From Siderastrea siderea (taxonomy: Eukaryota; Cnidaria; Anthozoa; Scleractinia; Rhizangiidae), in assembly GCA_964030785.1 (NCBI GenBank), contig OZ034971.1, positions 32,154,304-32,218,303 on the forward strand: a stretch of 64,000 nucleotides of DNA. Reading direction: 5' to 3'. Positions 1-10,731 of the stretch are shown here, one piece after another. Position 1 is the first letter of the stretch, and each line of letters begins with the position of its first letter. Under the pieces are notes generated by a model, which was given only the letters and a program-made list of their open reading frames with translations, ran no database searches and had not been told where the DNA came from. The translations under genes were made by a program, and so were the position numbers.

Positions 1-2314
1 GTGGAAGGGCAATTTGTGGATTCTTATGATCCTACAATTGAAAACAGTAAGTACAATTTTTATTTTTTTTCGCGATTGCGCTTTTGATCAGAGAATTTTC
101 TGGAATTAAACCCCTCTGAGCAAAAATGAACCTTCCAGGAAGTTCATGAATGACGCTTAGAAATTCAGAATTGCCTCTTTTTTGTTTTGTTCAGCATTTA
201 CTACGAATTTGAAGCACAACAATCAAGAATACGTCCTGGAACTTGTGGACACAGCCGGTCAGGTAAACAAGATGTTGATATCTAGTCACGTTTTGAGAGT
301 ACTTTATGCTTCATTGTTTGTACTTGTAACATCTTGTCGTATTTTTTGTTTATCTAATGGCTGTCCATTTAAGTGCAGGAATTAGATTTCGTTCAAAGTT
401 AAATGAGCCTTTTATCTTCTGTTCGGTGATCTACGAATTGAAATTTTTACACTTTTATTTTTGTTGTGTCACGTTTGCAACATGTGCATATTAATTATTT
501 TAGAATGTTATGTAAGCTTGTGATTTTCCACAACTTATGCAAAATTCAGTGATAAATATTCGGGTCACGAAACATGATTACCGTAGAAATCTGATCAATT
601 AGCGCTTTCGAATTACATTAACACTCGGAAACAACCAAGAAGAGGGGTCAGGTAATATGAATCAGTTTTTTTTTTTAACTTTCAAGAACAATGAAATAAA
701 ATGGATGGGTTGGTTGGGTAATGGTAAACAACAGCGACCTTTACCACATAATTCTGAAAACAACAATACACTAGGCTGTCCCCTAAGTAGCTGAGCGAAT
801 TTCCATGCTTTGAATAAAATCACTAAAAAACTGGATAATAGAAGCTAGCATAAGTGCAAGGTACTGCACTTGCATGTCATCTTGTGCTTGTCTTTACTGC
901 TCGTGTTACTTCCTTTTGCATAACACTTTTAGTCCCAGTGGTGACAAGCTCTAATTTCTCCTTAAAATATCACAATTTGATCACAAATTCTGGCTTTACC
1001 TCTGTGTAAGAACCCGTGAAACTCACGGATGATGTAAAACAAAGGAAACAAAAACATTTAAACAATACTGTATAGCCAAACAAAAGCTAACAAACAAAGA
1101 AAATCTTGTCAGGTTCTTACACCAAGGTAAACCCCAAATTCTCCCAACTGGTTCCATAAGAAATATATGGAGAGTAGCGAGAAGAACAGGCATGTTGATA
1201 TCGGGGCGTAAAGGGGTAAAATCATATTCACTCCTTCACTGCACATATCAGCCAGGCCTAAACCTTTGAGTCAGGGCTTTAGACTAACTTTTCAGCATAG
1301 TAGCCTAGTGAGAGGTTTGATTTCACTAGCCAAAATAAATTTTCACTAGCCACACTTTCTTTTTGCATAATCTCATACTGTGTTCCATAATTATGTCTAA
1401 TATTTAGCCGAAGTGAGTACGATCAACATGCCTCTCTGTAATCTCAAGAGTGAAGAACTGGAATGTTGACTTTTCTTTCCAATGGTTAAAGATCCTTGCA
1501 CAAATACAACATATTTTGTGCCTTCAGAACAAATTCCCAGGTGCGATGTAGTTAACGCCTCTCTTTCCCATTTCAGTCAGATCATGACGAATATCTCGAA
1601 AAGTTAACCTTATATGAGCATGTTATCGTATGGAGAAACGTTGAGAAGACAAGACTAACATTGTATGAACATTGTAAGGTACGGAGAAACGTAAAAAAGA
1701 CAAGACTGATACAGCACTCAACTCACGTGTGGAAAAACGTCTGCAAGAGAAGAGTAGTAAATTATAAACGTATTTAAGTGCGGAGAAACATTGAGCAGAC
1801 AAGACTAATAAGGTTTGAACTTACTAGTAAGTTACGGAGAAACGTTGAAAAGTCATATCAAACACGTTGGTTGCAAATGCACTACAGTAGAGAGAAACAC
1901 TGTCAACCTACCAAGATACAGAGACAAGTTGAGGAGACACTGAGACTAACAAAATACGCAACTACTAACTTACGGAGAAATGTTATTAAACAAAACTAAA
2001 TCCATCAGAAACATGTTTAACATACGGAGAAACGTATGTGAGGCAACTAACATCGCATTAACGTACGGATAAACGTCGAGGAGACAAGACTAATACCGTA
2101 TTTTTTTAACATACTAACGTACAGAGAAACGCTAAGCAGTGTAGACTTGATGTACCAACCGAGAACAATATAATTTTGGATTTATCAATTGAGTTGATAA
2201 GGTGGATTGGCCACCGTAAAGAGATTGAAAGCTTTCAATCTCTTAACGGTGGCCAATCTACATGTATCTTATCAACTCAGTTGATAAATCCAAAATTTTG
2301 TGTTTCACGTCCCT

Positions 2315-2347
<33 letters not shown>

Positions 2348-5300
2348 ACCCCCTTGTTTGTTTGTTAACCCAGAACAATGTCGAGCGAACGTGCTAATGT
2401 ACGAAGAAATGTTGAGAAGGCTAGACTAATAAATTGATCAACCTTTTCACTACAAAAAAATCTTGTGAAGACGTTACATAGAAATGCTGGAAAGAGAAAG
2501 AAGCATTGTACTAACGTAGCAATCAATGGAAGAAAGTCGATAAGGGAAGACCAAAGAATTGTATGAACGTACCAACGTGTAGACAAATGTCATATGAATG
2601 CACTAATGGACCTTTCAAGGAAACGTATAGTGAAACGTTTTGAAGACGGCTTGTTTTGTTCGAACGTAGTAAGGACAGACAAACGTTGCCAACTGAGACA
2701 AGAATTAATAGGAAAAAACATTGAGAGCACAAAACAAGTATCATACAAACATTATGATATCCTTTTACGGAATAAGTTTTAGTTTCTGCTCAGTACACTC
2801 AATTTGCTTTTGGGATCCAGTCATCAGAAGTAACATTAGTTTGGTTCCCATCCTGTGCTTTAGTGCTTTGAAACTTTTACTAGCCAAAATGGCTAGTGAA
2901 AGTGCAAAACCTACTAGCCAAAACGGAATTTCTACTAGTCTGTGACTAGTTGGCTACCGTTAGTCTTGAGCCCTGTGAGTCCCAGCATGAGTATACAAAT
3001 TCTCCTTACTGGTCTCCATACAAATAGTTGAGGACTAGTTAGGAAAACTTGTTTATATTTCAAGACAATTCATCATTGGTAATCATTGCCTTAATTCTTA
3101 CGTCCTGTTTGTGTTATAATGCACTACTTGGTGAGGAGAAACTTGATGCTGATCACTACTGGGGCTTAAACGGTTAAGACATCAACAACTAGCTTTGTCT
3201 ATAGTAACTGCAGGAAAACCTTGATTATCTAGACGTGGAAGGGGCACCGAAAATGATCTGGACAGAGGAGACTTTGGATAATCAAGAAGAATGAATATTT
3301 TCTTAGTTATCTTGAAACTGAATGCACCATCAGTCAAGGCTTAGGGGTAATGTTTCTCCAATGGTAAATCTAAAAAACCTAAAAAGTAAAATTGAGCTAC
3401 TGGACTTAGCATCCATTGGCAGGATAAGATGATTAGAGCAACTGTCCTAGTTATTTTCAGGTGAAACTTTAGGATCCAAAGTACAGGTGGCAAAAATTGC
3501 CACGTGCTTGACTTCATCCTTTCTGACAGCATTGTCAATCTGTTTTCACTGGGGAAGACAGGCTGCACGATGCAAGTTTCAGTGAATTGGTCACATCTTT
3601 TTCTTTTCAATATACCGGTACTTGTTATGCAAAAAAATGTTCATAATGAAATCAGGACCAAGACAATCAAAGTTTGACTTTGTATATAAACAGTAAACAA
3701 GGAACAATGCAAAGAAATGGGCCTGGATGATCTTACATGTATAAGCACATCCTTCTTCAATCCCAGCTAAGCAGGGTTAGAGTTGGTCAAGGCTAAATTT
3801 AGATTTAGTAAAATGAGAGCATAATTATATTAGCAGTAAAATGAATACAGCTTTAGTTAATAAGTTAATAAACTCACATTGTGTCTTTTGATACATCATT
3901 AATTAAAGGGGTTGTAATATTCCACCCTGGTCTTTCTGGTTCCCCTCTCAATGCTTCTTCAATACATTATTACAAACTACCTTGTATAGGTCATTTTTCT
4001 AAAGTACATGTAACACAGAATAGGATTAGACAGGTTTTGAAGCATTATTGCCTCAATTTATTAAAAATGAAATTAGTGTTTCCTCTTAAGACAGGTACTA
4101 TGTTTGGCATGAAAGACCCTGTCCCTAATAGTCTCCGCTTCCACCTGGTTTACAAGTGGTAGCTCTATTGGTGAAACTAGCCGACACTTTTCAACATGCA
4201 TCCATGAACATCTTTTTACGGACAGGGCCTCTCATGTTTACAGCCATTGCACAAATCTGAAACATGCCATACCGCATGTTCCTCGGATTCTTTCACTATA
4301 TTAAGTAGTGCGCCCACCAAGTTTAACTCAAAATCAAAGAGGCTTTACATATCCTTTAGGAAAAGCCTGCTTTAAATCACCAGGTCCAGCATGTTAATTT
4401 GAGCCTTTCCTTTTCGTTACACTGTAGTTTTCCTTTCTTTTTTATTGTAAGTGTTTCATTTCTTTTGCTTTGTTGTAAATAATGTCATTCCTTGTTACTG
4501 TTCTAGTTGGCTTATAAATTCTAACTAACTTTGTAATATTAATTGTATATAACCGACAATGGTAGTAGAACCTACCAAAACATGTCTTACAAACTAAAAA
4601 ACGTTGTGTTGTTTATCAAAACATTATATTTCTTAAACAATATTGTGTTTGGCATAAAACAGTGTAATCGGTGGAAAATTAAATGCAATAGTTTATTATA
4701 AAAATAAAAGTTGTAAAAAAACTATCATTCCAAACATATCTTATAACTCTCAATACCTTGGACTTCCTTTCACCTCTTTGTGTCCATTTTAGAAGTAATT
4801 ATGACTGGCCAAAAAAGTTCTACTGAAACAGGAGCAACTCAAGCTCAGTTAAGCTTAACAATGTACACTGTACATGTAACAGTTACAAACAGTTCAAGCT
4901 TTGTGGAAGGCTTTGGGCAGCATTGTGGCATGGTCAAGATATGACAAATTTTGAAAATTACGGTCAGAGTGGCATACCGTCTGTTTATATAAACTATGTT
5001 TTGTATAATGTTATTTCTTTACCTTTTTCTTTTATTCTCAGGATGAATACTCAATATTTCCTCAATCCTATTCAGTTGGAATCCATGGATATGTTCTTGT
5101 ATATGCAGTAACATCTGCAAAAAGGTAAAAGTTGCTTGCAGTGGATGTGGCTTTCCTGGTAAAAATCCTTTACAGAATCCTACAGGATTATCTAAGATCC
5201 TGCATAGGATCTTGTAGGATTCTTAGGCATCCTAAACAGTTGCTGGATCCTATAGTATCCTAAACAGTATCCTGTAGTATCCTAACCAAGATCCTGTCTA

Positions 5301-5813
5301 TGGGATCTTACTGAATAGCATCCTACAGGATCTTACATAGGATCTTATCAGGTTCCTGGATTAGAATCCTACAAGATCCTGTTAGGATCATATTAAGATC
5401 CTGTGAATAATTTCTACCCTTGTTGTCACAGTTCAATAGGTTGTGTGCAGTGGTTACATAAAATAGTAATTCCCAACAAAGGAATCTTCATGTTCAGCTT
5501 GTTATCAACCTTAACGTCCTCAGACAGTGCCTTTATTTCCAAAATATATTTGTATAACTTACACAATTATATTATCTGTGCTAGTTCCATAGTACAGAGT
5601 TAACTTTCATGACCTTCCATGACCTCTGAAATGTTATCAAAGCAAATTTTTTGATGAAGAAATAGGTGGTACTGTAAGTATTTTTTGTACATTTTGTGTA
5701 ATAAAAACACTGATAACCCTTTGTCTTTAGTTTCGAGGTTGTAAAAGTCATTCATGAAAAGTTACTGGACATGTCAGGCCAAAATTAGTAAGTATTGTTT
5801 TATTTGGTATTCT

Positions 5814-5860
<47 letters not shown>

Positions 5861-7913
5861 ACAGAATGATTAGAAAAGAACTACATAAAGAAATAATGGT
5901 GAGGAAGTGCAAAGAAACCATGAAGCTTATACAGCTTGGTCTTCCTCAACTAATGTTAAATTAAAAGATTAATAGAACAACAGTGGCAAGATAGGTTAAA
6001 TAACAATTACTGATAATATAAGATAACAAGAAGCAAAAAAAAAGGAAATTAAAAAAAAATAAAATTGATAGAAAATGAAAAAATAAAAGGGAGAATCACT
6101 GCAGGGGAAGGTAGAAATTTTTAAGAAGTTATTTCTTCAACTTGTTCATAAGGTACAGGTGTGTGTACTAGTTGCATTTCATTGGTCCAACGCATGCCAG
6201 GTGACTACAAGCTTCCGCCGCAGAGTTTTGTTCTGTGCCCAGTCCTAAAACTCCTGATAACTTACAGTTTTGTACCAGGCCAAAAAACTATGCTACTATA
6301 TTAGCACAGAAGTCCTCAACTGGGATTCAATTCTTATTGATTTTGCAGTCACTCGATCTAACAAGAGAAACAAAGTGAACATTGTGACACTGATCTTGAT
6401 TTTTTCTTGTAGTGTTCCAATGGTTCTTGTGGGTAACAAGACAGATTTGCACTTAGAAAGGTAAACATACTGTCAGCTCACTACAGTTTGATCCATGGCA
6501 GAATTAAATCTTGATTCGTTTTAATCTTGCCTTACTGACATTGATTTTAAAGACTTATTTGGCAGGTGAATAAATATTATTGTAGTAAGACCACACCCAG
6601 GGAAATACACGTACCAGTGAATATTTCAAAATTTATTACTTTCCCCGAAAAAATGCTGCAGTTGCAATAGTATCTTCAGTAACATTTAGAAGCACATCTG
6701 CCATGGGTATCCTCTGCCAGCTGTACAGTTAGTTCTGGAGAAATACAAGGAGAATTTACCCACACTTTTGCAATTTTTTAGAGGCAAACGGCTTCAAGAT
6801 GGCTATTTAACTTTTTCTTGGTTAAAAGGTTGTTCATCAGTGTGATCCCTGCTATCAGATGTACAGGCTTACATAATTATAGTTTGACACAAGCCCAAAA
6901 ACTTAATTGCTTAAGATTAACTTTTGTTAAAAATGTTCTTCATTACAGGGTTGTGACTTATAAAACTGGAAAATCCCTGGCCGACTCATGGAAAGCTGCA
7001 TTCTTTGAATCATCAGCCAAGGAAAATAGCGTAAGCTATCTTTCTTTCACCTGTTGTTTGCTGTGCACTTTTCTCAGTGCATGTAGCACCCAGGGGGCAT
7101 TGACCCATGTTTGGATGTAGGGTGCTGCTGAGGGTCTGAAACCCTGACTCTGTTTAGCACAAAAAAATGCCCCAAAAAAACCAACCCTGTTTAGGACAAC
7201 ATCTTCATTTTAGGTCCCTGTTTAGGACAAATGATAAAATATGCAAATTTCGTTTAACATTAAAATGTTTTAGAGACCGGCAAACATCTCTGATCTAGAA
7301 TTGCTAATACTGTATAAGCTGTCATGCGACCATACCCTGTTTAGGACAACTTGAAGTTCAGATCCTGTTTAGGACAGACTGTCCTAAAATTATATACCCT
7401 GTTCAGGAAAGAGAGGCCAAAAAACATACCCTGTCCAGTGGTATAGGCCATATAAGGGACTGCCCCCTGCCCCAAGATGTAGTGCTGGCCTTTGCTTAAA
7501 GTTCAGCATTGTTTCGTACACCATAGATCAGTTGGTATGAGTGGGAGGTCAGGTGTTGGGTTTCAAGAGTTTTACAAATGTGCCCTATAAGAATGTTTTT
7601 ACCATTATGTTCTCTATTATTGTCCTCATCACTGCCATCATCATCACCGTCATTGTCATTATCGTCGTCGCCATCGTCAGCTTTGCTGGTTAGAGGCACC
7701 AAGTCTGCAGTCTGCATTTTAGCTTCTTAAGGCCAACAGTAATACAGGGGGATATGCAGGGATACTGTACGTTTTTCAAAGCGGTTGTAGGTGACTGTAC
7801 TTTCATTTTTTCCACAGAGTGTGCAAGAGATTTTCCAGACTCTAATTAGAGAGATAGAAAACCATGACCAAGATGGAAATGTAGTCAAAAAGGAAGACTG
7901 TAATATATTATGA
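1..7913 (+). CDS. RHEB: Rheb small GTPase, 3' seven exons (5' end outside window)
   Basis: Ras-family GTPase that activates mTORC1 at lysosomal and endomembranes. Exons by GT-AG and phase: 1-46, 195-262, 5042-5124, 5731-5787, 6413-6460, 6949-7030, 7818-7913 (TGA at 7911). Joined they give 159 residues without a stop. The order matches Rheb: [16 protein letters not shown] (switch I), LVDTAGQDEYS (G3/switch II), [33 protein letters not shown] (G4 NKxD), ESSAKEN (G5), then a short hypervariable tail ending in CNIL. The first 26 or so residues, with the P-loop, lie upstream of base 1. The length from VEGQ matches human RHEB within about one residue. The CAAX box ends in Leu, whereas human RHEB ends in Met. 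Introns are 148 bp to 4.8 kb and hold repeats. The identification rests on motif order and Rheb-specific wording (recalled, not searched). Confidence 0.95.
263..1604. other. 5' part of Rheb intron 2, no gene seen
   Basis: AT-rich intron following the donor at 263. No credible coding frame. Bases 1090-1240 resemble the short element listed at 8452, with its tail wording 'cgtaaaggggtaaaa', but are too diverged to delimit. Confidence 0.5.
1605..2735. repeat. Degenerate minisatellite, unit roughly 60-70 bp, in Rheb intron 2
   Basis: About fifteen diverged units, each built on 'acggagaaacgttgagaag' followed by 'acaagactaata' and then 'gaac..tactaacgt'. Clear cores occur near 1630, 1679, 1780, 1834, 1972, 2024, 2068, 2121, 2400 and 2680. 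The array is split by an unrelated 202-bp insertion at 2170. Small open frames across it have the composition of a repeat and are not genes. Confidence 0.75.
2170..2371. mobile_element. Penelope-like terminal fold-back insertion with 8-bp target duplication
   Basis: A 202-bp insertion inside the minisatellite, flanked by perfect AGAACAAT copies (2162-2169 and 2372-2379). Two arms (about 2172-2233 and 2234-2300) are inverted copies of 'ttttggatttatcaa..gag', '..ggtggattggccaccgt' and 'aaagagattgaaag'. The right end continues with 'tgtttcacgtcc..ccgacgcagcaccacagtttc'. The same modules occur at 34522-34900 and 51160-51330, the first attached to a GIY-YIG Penelope-like ORF. This is therefore a short derivative of that element's terminal repeat. 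The hammerhead core is lost at the arm junction. Confidence 0.7.
2960..3177. mobile_element. Short dispersed element, family 1 (ends near TTTAAGCCC)
   Basis: Diverged copy of the roughly 205-bp repeat listed at 8452 and 60112: 'attctccttactg' + 'tctccataca', then 'tttatatttcaagaca', 'tggtaatcat', 'aggagaaact', ending 'ggggcttaaacggttaa'. Nonautonomous and without coding capacity. Confidence 0.6.
3178..5041. other. 3' part of Rheb intron 2, no gene seen
   Basis: AT-rich DNA up to the acceptor 'ttctcag' at 5041. Short open frames at 3341 (- strand) and 3881 (+ strand) have no recognisable domain. Bases 3750-3790 weakly resemble the internal promoter region of 5S rRNA (see findings). Confidence 0.45.
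5160..5405. repeat. GATCCTACAGGAT-rich degenerate palindromic repeat
   Basis: About 245 bp made almost entirely of variants of 'gatcctacaggat' and 'gatcttgtaggat' in both orientations. It lies in Rheb intron 3, 35 bp after the donor at 5125. The self-complementary unit could fold back on itself. No coding capacity. Confidence 0.7.
5812..5860 (+). repeat. (GTT)n microsatellite
   Basis: About sixteen near-perfect GTT/TTG triplets in Rheb intron 4, 25 bp after the donor at 5788. Confidence 0.95.
7110..7465. repeat. Dispersed repeat with internal 'ccctgtttaggacaa' motif, copy A
   Basis: Rheb intron 6 contains at least five copies of 'cctgtttaggacaa', framed by 'ctgaaaccctgac' at the left and 'ggccatataagggactgcccc' at the right. 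The same frame and motif occur at 60480-60880, where the motif reads 'ccctgttcaagacaa'. This is therefore a dispersed family and not a local duplication. Confidence 0.7.
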
Positions 7914-8451
7914 CAACTGTGCACAATTGTTGCCATGCAGACAATGGATTACCAAAATCTATTTTGTGATATACATTGTACACTTTGTCACTTACTTTCT
8001 TTTACTTGTTTATGATCTGTCCATCATTATCTCGAACCTTTTCCTACCTATCTCAAACAATTTTTTCTTTTCCTTTTTCATAAAAATGGCAGTGGGATTT
8101 TATTGTATGTACTTACAGCTGATGTGAGATTATTCTAAACAAGAGTCTTGCTGCTTAAATTTGTTTCTAGCTATGACGCTGTTTGCATACATAATGTGAA
8201 AAATTTATGGGCATGGGGATGAGGATTAAAAGGGTAATCATTTGTTAATGTAGTTAACTTGGGGACAAAACTGACCTTTTTCAGGGAGGGGGGCTGAAAC
8301 AGTTTATACAAATATTTTCTTGGACTAACTGAATTAACAAGCTATTTCTAAAATGTATTTTGTTTCCGTTTTCTGATAATGAATGTTACTGTTAATTTAC
8401 GTGCAATCAAGGTGACTTCCTCATGAAAGATTTTGCATAATGCGTGACTTT
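7914..8451. other. 3' flank of the Rheb gene
   Basis: Follows the Rheb stop codon and should contain its 3' UTR. I see no unambiguous AATAAA in the first 500 bases, so the transcript end is not defined. AT-rich, no other gene seen. Confidence 0.4.
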
Positions 8452-8661
8452 CTAACCCTTAAAGCCCTGACATGTAATGCATATTCTCCTTACTGTTCTC
8501 CATACATTTCTTATGGAACTAGTTAGGAGAATTTGTTTTAATATCAAGACATCTCATCCTTGGTGATCACTTCCTTTATTCTCAACACTTAAGTGTTTGA
8601 ACAAGTAGTGATGATGTAAAGAGAAATTTCATTTTCGTCACTGTTAGGGCTTAAAGGTTTA
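8452..8661. mobile_element. Short dispersed element, family 1, best copy
   Basis: A 210-bp unit from 'taacccttaaagccc' to 'gggcttaaaggttta', so its ends are inverted repeats of about 14 bp. Copies are at 2960-3177, 59870-59998 (partial) and 60112-60311. Conserved internal words are 'catattctccttactgttc', 'aagtgtttgaacaagtagt' and 'cattttcgtcactgttagg'. Noncoding; a MITE-like element. Confidence 0.75.
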
Positions 8662-8970
8662 GCGAATAAGTGAACGTCTCAGGCGCCTTGTGGCACAAGG
8701 CAAATGAGGCCTCTTGGGTGCTTTGATTGAGACATCAAAAGTAGTTTTCGTAATAATTATAAAGAATAGAGCGGTTTTCATTTGAGTGTCAAAATTAATT
8801 CGTGTTTCCTTTGTTTGATGTATTTCAACATATGATTGGCTTAAGAAAAGCTTGTGTAAAAGCAAAACCAATCGTGTTTTTGTTGTACGCGTTTTTCCCG
8901 CGCTCGGTGCCTCTTACATGTATTTGCTTGTAGTTTTGATGAGTTCATTGGGTAATTTGTGTTTGTAGTG

Positions 8971-9354
8971 CTTGGCCAGGGTGTTAAATTGCATTGGGTT
9001 ATGACACTCAATTGAAAAGAGCTCTGTTGTAAATGGTGCTTTAGAAGTTCAGGTGAAAGAATTGCACAGAGAGTAGCACTTTTGAAGCTGGTGTGTCAGT
9101 TACTTTCCTCTTTCCGCTGTGTCGCTTCCAATGATCCTTGAAGGACGGCCAAATCTGAACTTGGCCAGGGTGTTAAATTGCATATGGTTTACGACACTCA
9201 ATTGAGAAGAGCTCTGTTGTAAAAGGTGCTTTAGAAGTTCAGGTGAAAGAATTGCACAGAAAAATTGCACTTTTGAAGCTGATGTGTCAGTTACTTTCCT
9301 CTTGCTGCACGCTGTGTGACTTCCAGTGATCCTTGACGGACGGCAAAATCTGAA
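8971..9354. repeat. Tandem duplication of about 190 bp (two units)
   Basis: 8971-9159 and 9160-9354 are near-identical units starting 'cttggccagggtgttaaatt' and ending 'ggacggc.aaatctgaa'. They differ by scattered substitutions and a few bases of indel. No coding capacity. It lies between Rheb and KANSL2. Confidence 0.9.
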
Positions 9355-9355
9355 C

Positions 9356-9760
9356 TTTTCTTTTACTACACCTGGATTTAAGGAAGCGCGCGCTCTGATT
9401 GGCTATCTACTAAGGGGCTATTTAAACAATAGAGTTCTTCTGTCGAGGGCACTATCGTGTGATAGGTTGCCCGAGGTTCGAGGGCCTATATGAAGTTTGA
9501 AGATCAAATGTCCGAGGGAACCTATCACACATGGGGCCTCAGACAGAAGGACTCTATTGTTTTTTATTGTACAACGCTAAATTTTGAGCGAAAATTGCCA
9601 AAAACGGGCATTATACGCTGATAGGCGCCCGCTGAGAAGAGACACTCGCGTCTCGTGATGGATTCGACCAATAGGAGCACGTCAAAATTTAGTGTTGTAC
9701 TATAACAGTTATTATATGTGTAGTCTCTGGATATGAGCAAGCACGCACTCTGATTAGCTC
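9356..9760. mobile_element. Nested inverted-repeat (MITE-like) elements
   Basis: An outer pair with 'gcgcgctctgattggct' (about 9386) and 'gcacgcactctgattagct' (about 9742) in direct orientation encloses two fold-backs. One is 9425-9561, with arms 'aacaatagagttcttctgtc' and its complement. The other is about 9566-9702, with arms 'tgtacaac.ctaaatttt'. Noncoding. Confidence 0.6.
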
Positions 9761-10209
9761 CCTACTATTAGGCTGTCATCTCATATCCTGTGAGTAGAGA
9801 ATTCGCCCAAAATAGTTTTTATGTTTCTTAAACGTTTCTGTTAGCATGTTTACATTTGTCATAAACCGGGGGTTGTCTTAACAATAAAAGAGTTGCTTCG
9901 CTAAATTTTTCTTGCGATGGGCTCGTCAGTGCACTTCTCGTTTTCATGAAATAGTTGTCAAATAACTTGTTTGCAATTTTACTAGATTAGTTAAACTGTC
10001 AAACCATGCATTTTGTGTTGTATCTTTTGCAAGCTATGGACTATTTTCAGTCTCTTTTCTTTTGTTACTTTCCACTGCTCTAAGCAAAAATTTCTCTAGA
10101 TAAAATGAAAAAAAAAATGTGATCATTCTCCCAAAACGACCTTTCCACGTTCGTTACAATGTTACTCTAACTCTAAGTCTCATTCTTTTCACTGCAGTGA
10201 AACATTAAA

Positions 10210-10279
10210 CTACGTGCAGACGTCTCCTATCTCCTTTGCCTTACGCGTGTTGCAAAGGGAAAAGGGCGTCTGCACGTAG
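10210..10279. repeat. 70-bp hairpin
   Basis: Perfect 13-bp arms 'ctacgtgcagacg' (10210-10222) and complement (10267-10279) around a 44-base loop. Probably a MITE remnant. Confidence 0.7.
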
Positions 10280-10608
10280 GCTACGAAACACGTATTTAAT
10301 TTCTGCTGCTCGTAACCCCTTTTAAAGACTAAGATTTTTGGATGAAATAAATATGGTTGTGTATGGCGTTTCATGGTTCAGTTATTTTTCGTGAAGGTTT
10401 AATACCCTGTCCTACGGCGGTGATCTAGTGATGAGGGTCGGACCGCTATTCATGATTCAGTCTGTGCAATAAAATTGACAAATGAATGAAACCTGTTGGA
10501 ATGCAGTGTTACTGCGAGGTATTTTATTGAGTTCTCTGAACGGCTCGCTCAACATGGAATACAGTAGATGCCGCTATCCCGAACTCTGAAGGGAAAAGAA
10601 AATTGCTC

Positions 10609-10731
10609 CAGCCTAGAACCCAGGCGTTCTCTTCTCGCTCAGACGACTTGGCGCGAATTTCGGTGACGTCACGACATTTTGCACGAAGTTGAGTCAAGTG
10701 AGCGCGAACGGAACGCCTGGGTACTAGGCTG
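10609..10731. mobile_element. MITE family 2 (CAGCCTAG ends), copy A with 9-bp target duplication
   Basis: 123-bp fold-back beginning CAGCCTAG and ending CTAGGCTG, with arms that include 'acccaggcgttc'. It is flanked by AAATTGCTC and AAATTGTTC, a 9-bp target duplication with one mismatch. A second copy is at 29791-29938. The 9-bp duplication suggests mobilisation by a Mutator-like transposase; this is inference, as no transposase is present. Confidence 0.8.

Noticed and set aside
3341..3610. Minus-strand open frame of 89 codons in a Rheb intron
   Set aside because: No recognisable domain or repeat relation; length is within chance for AT-rich DNA.
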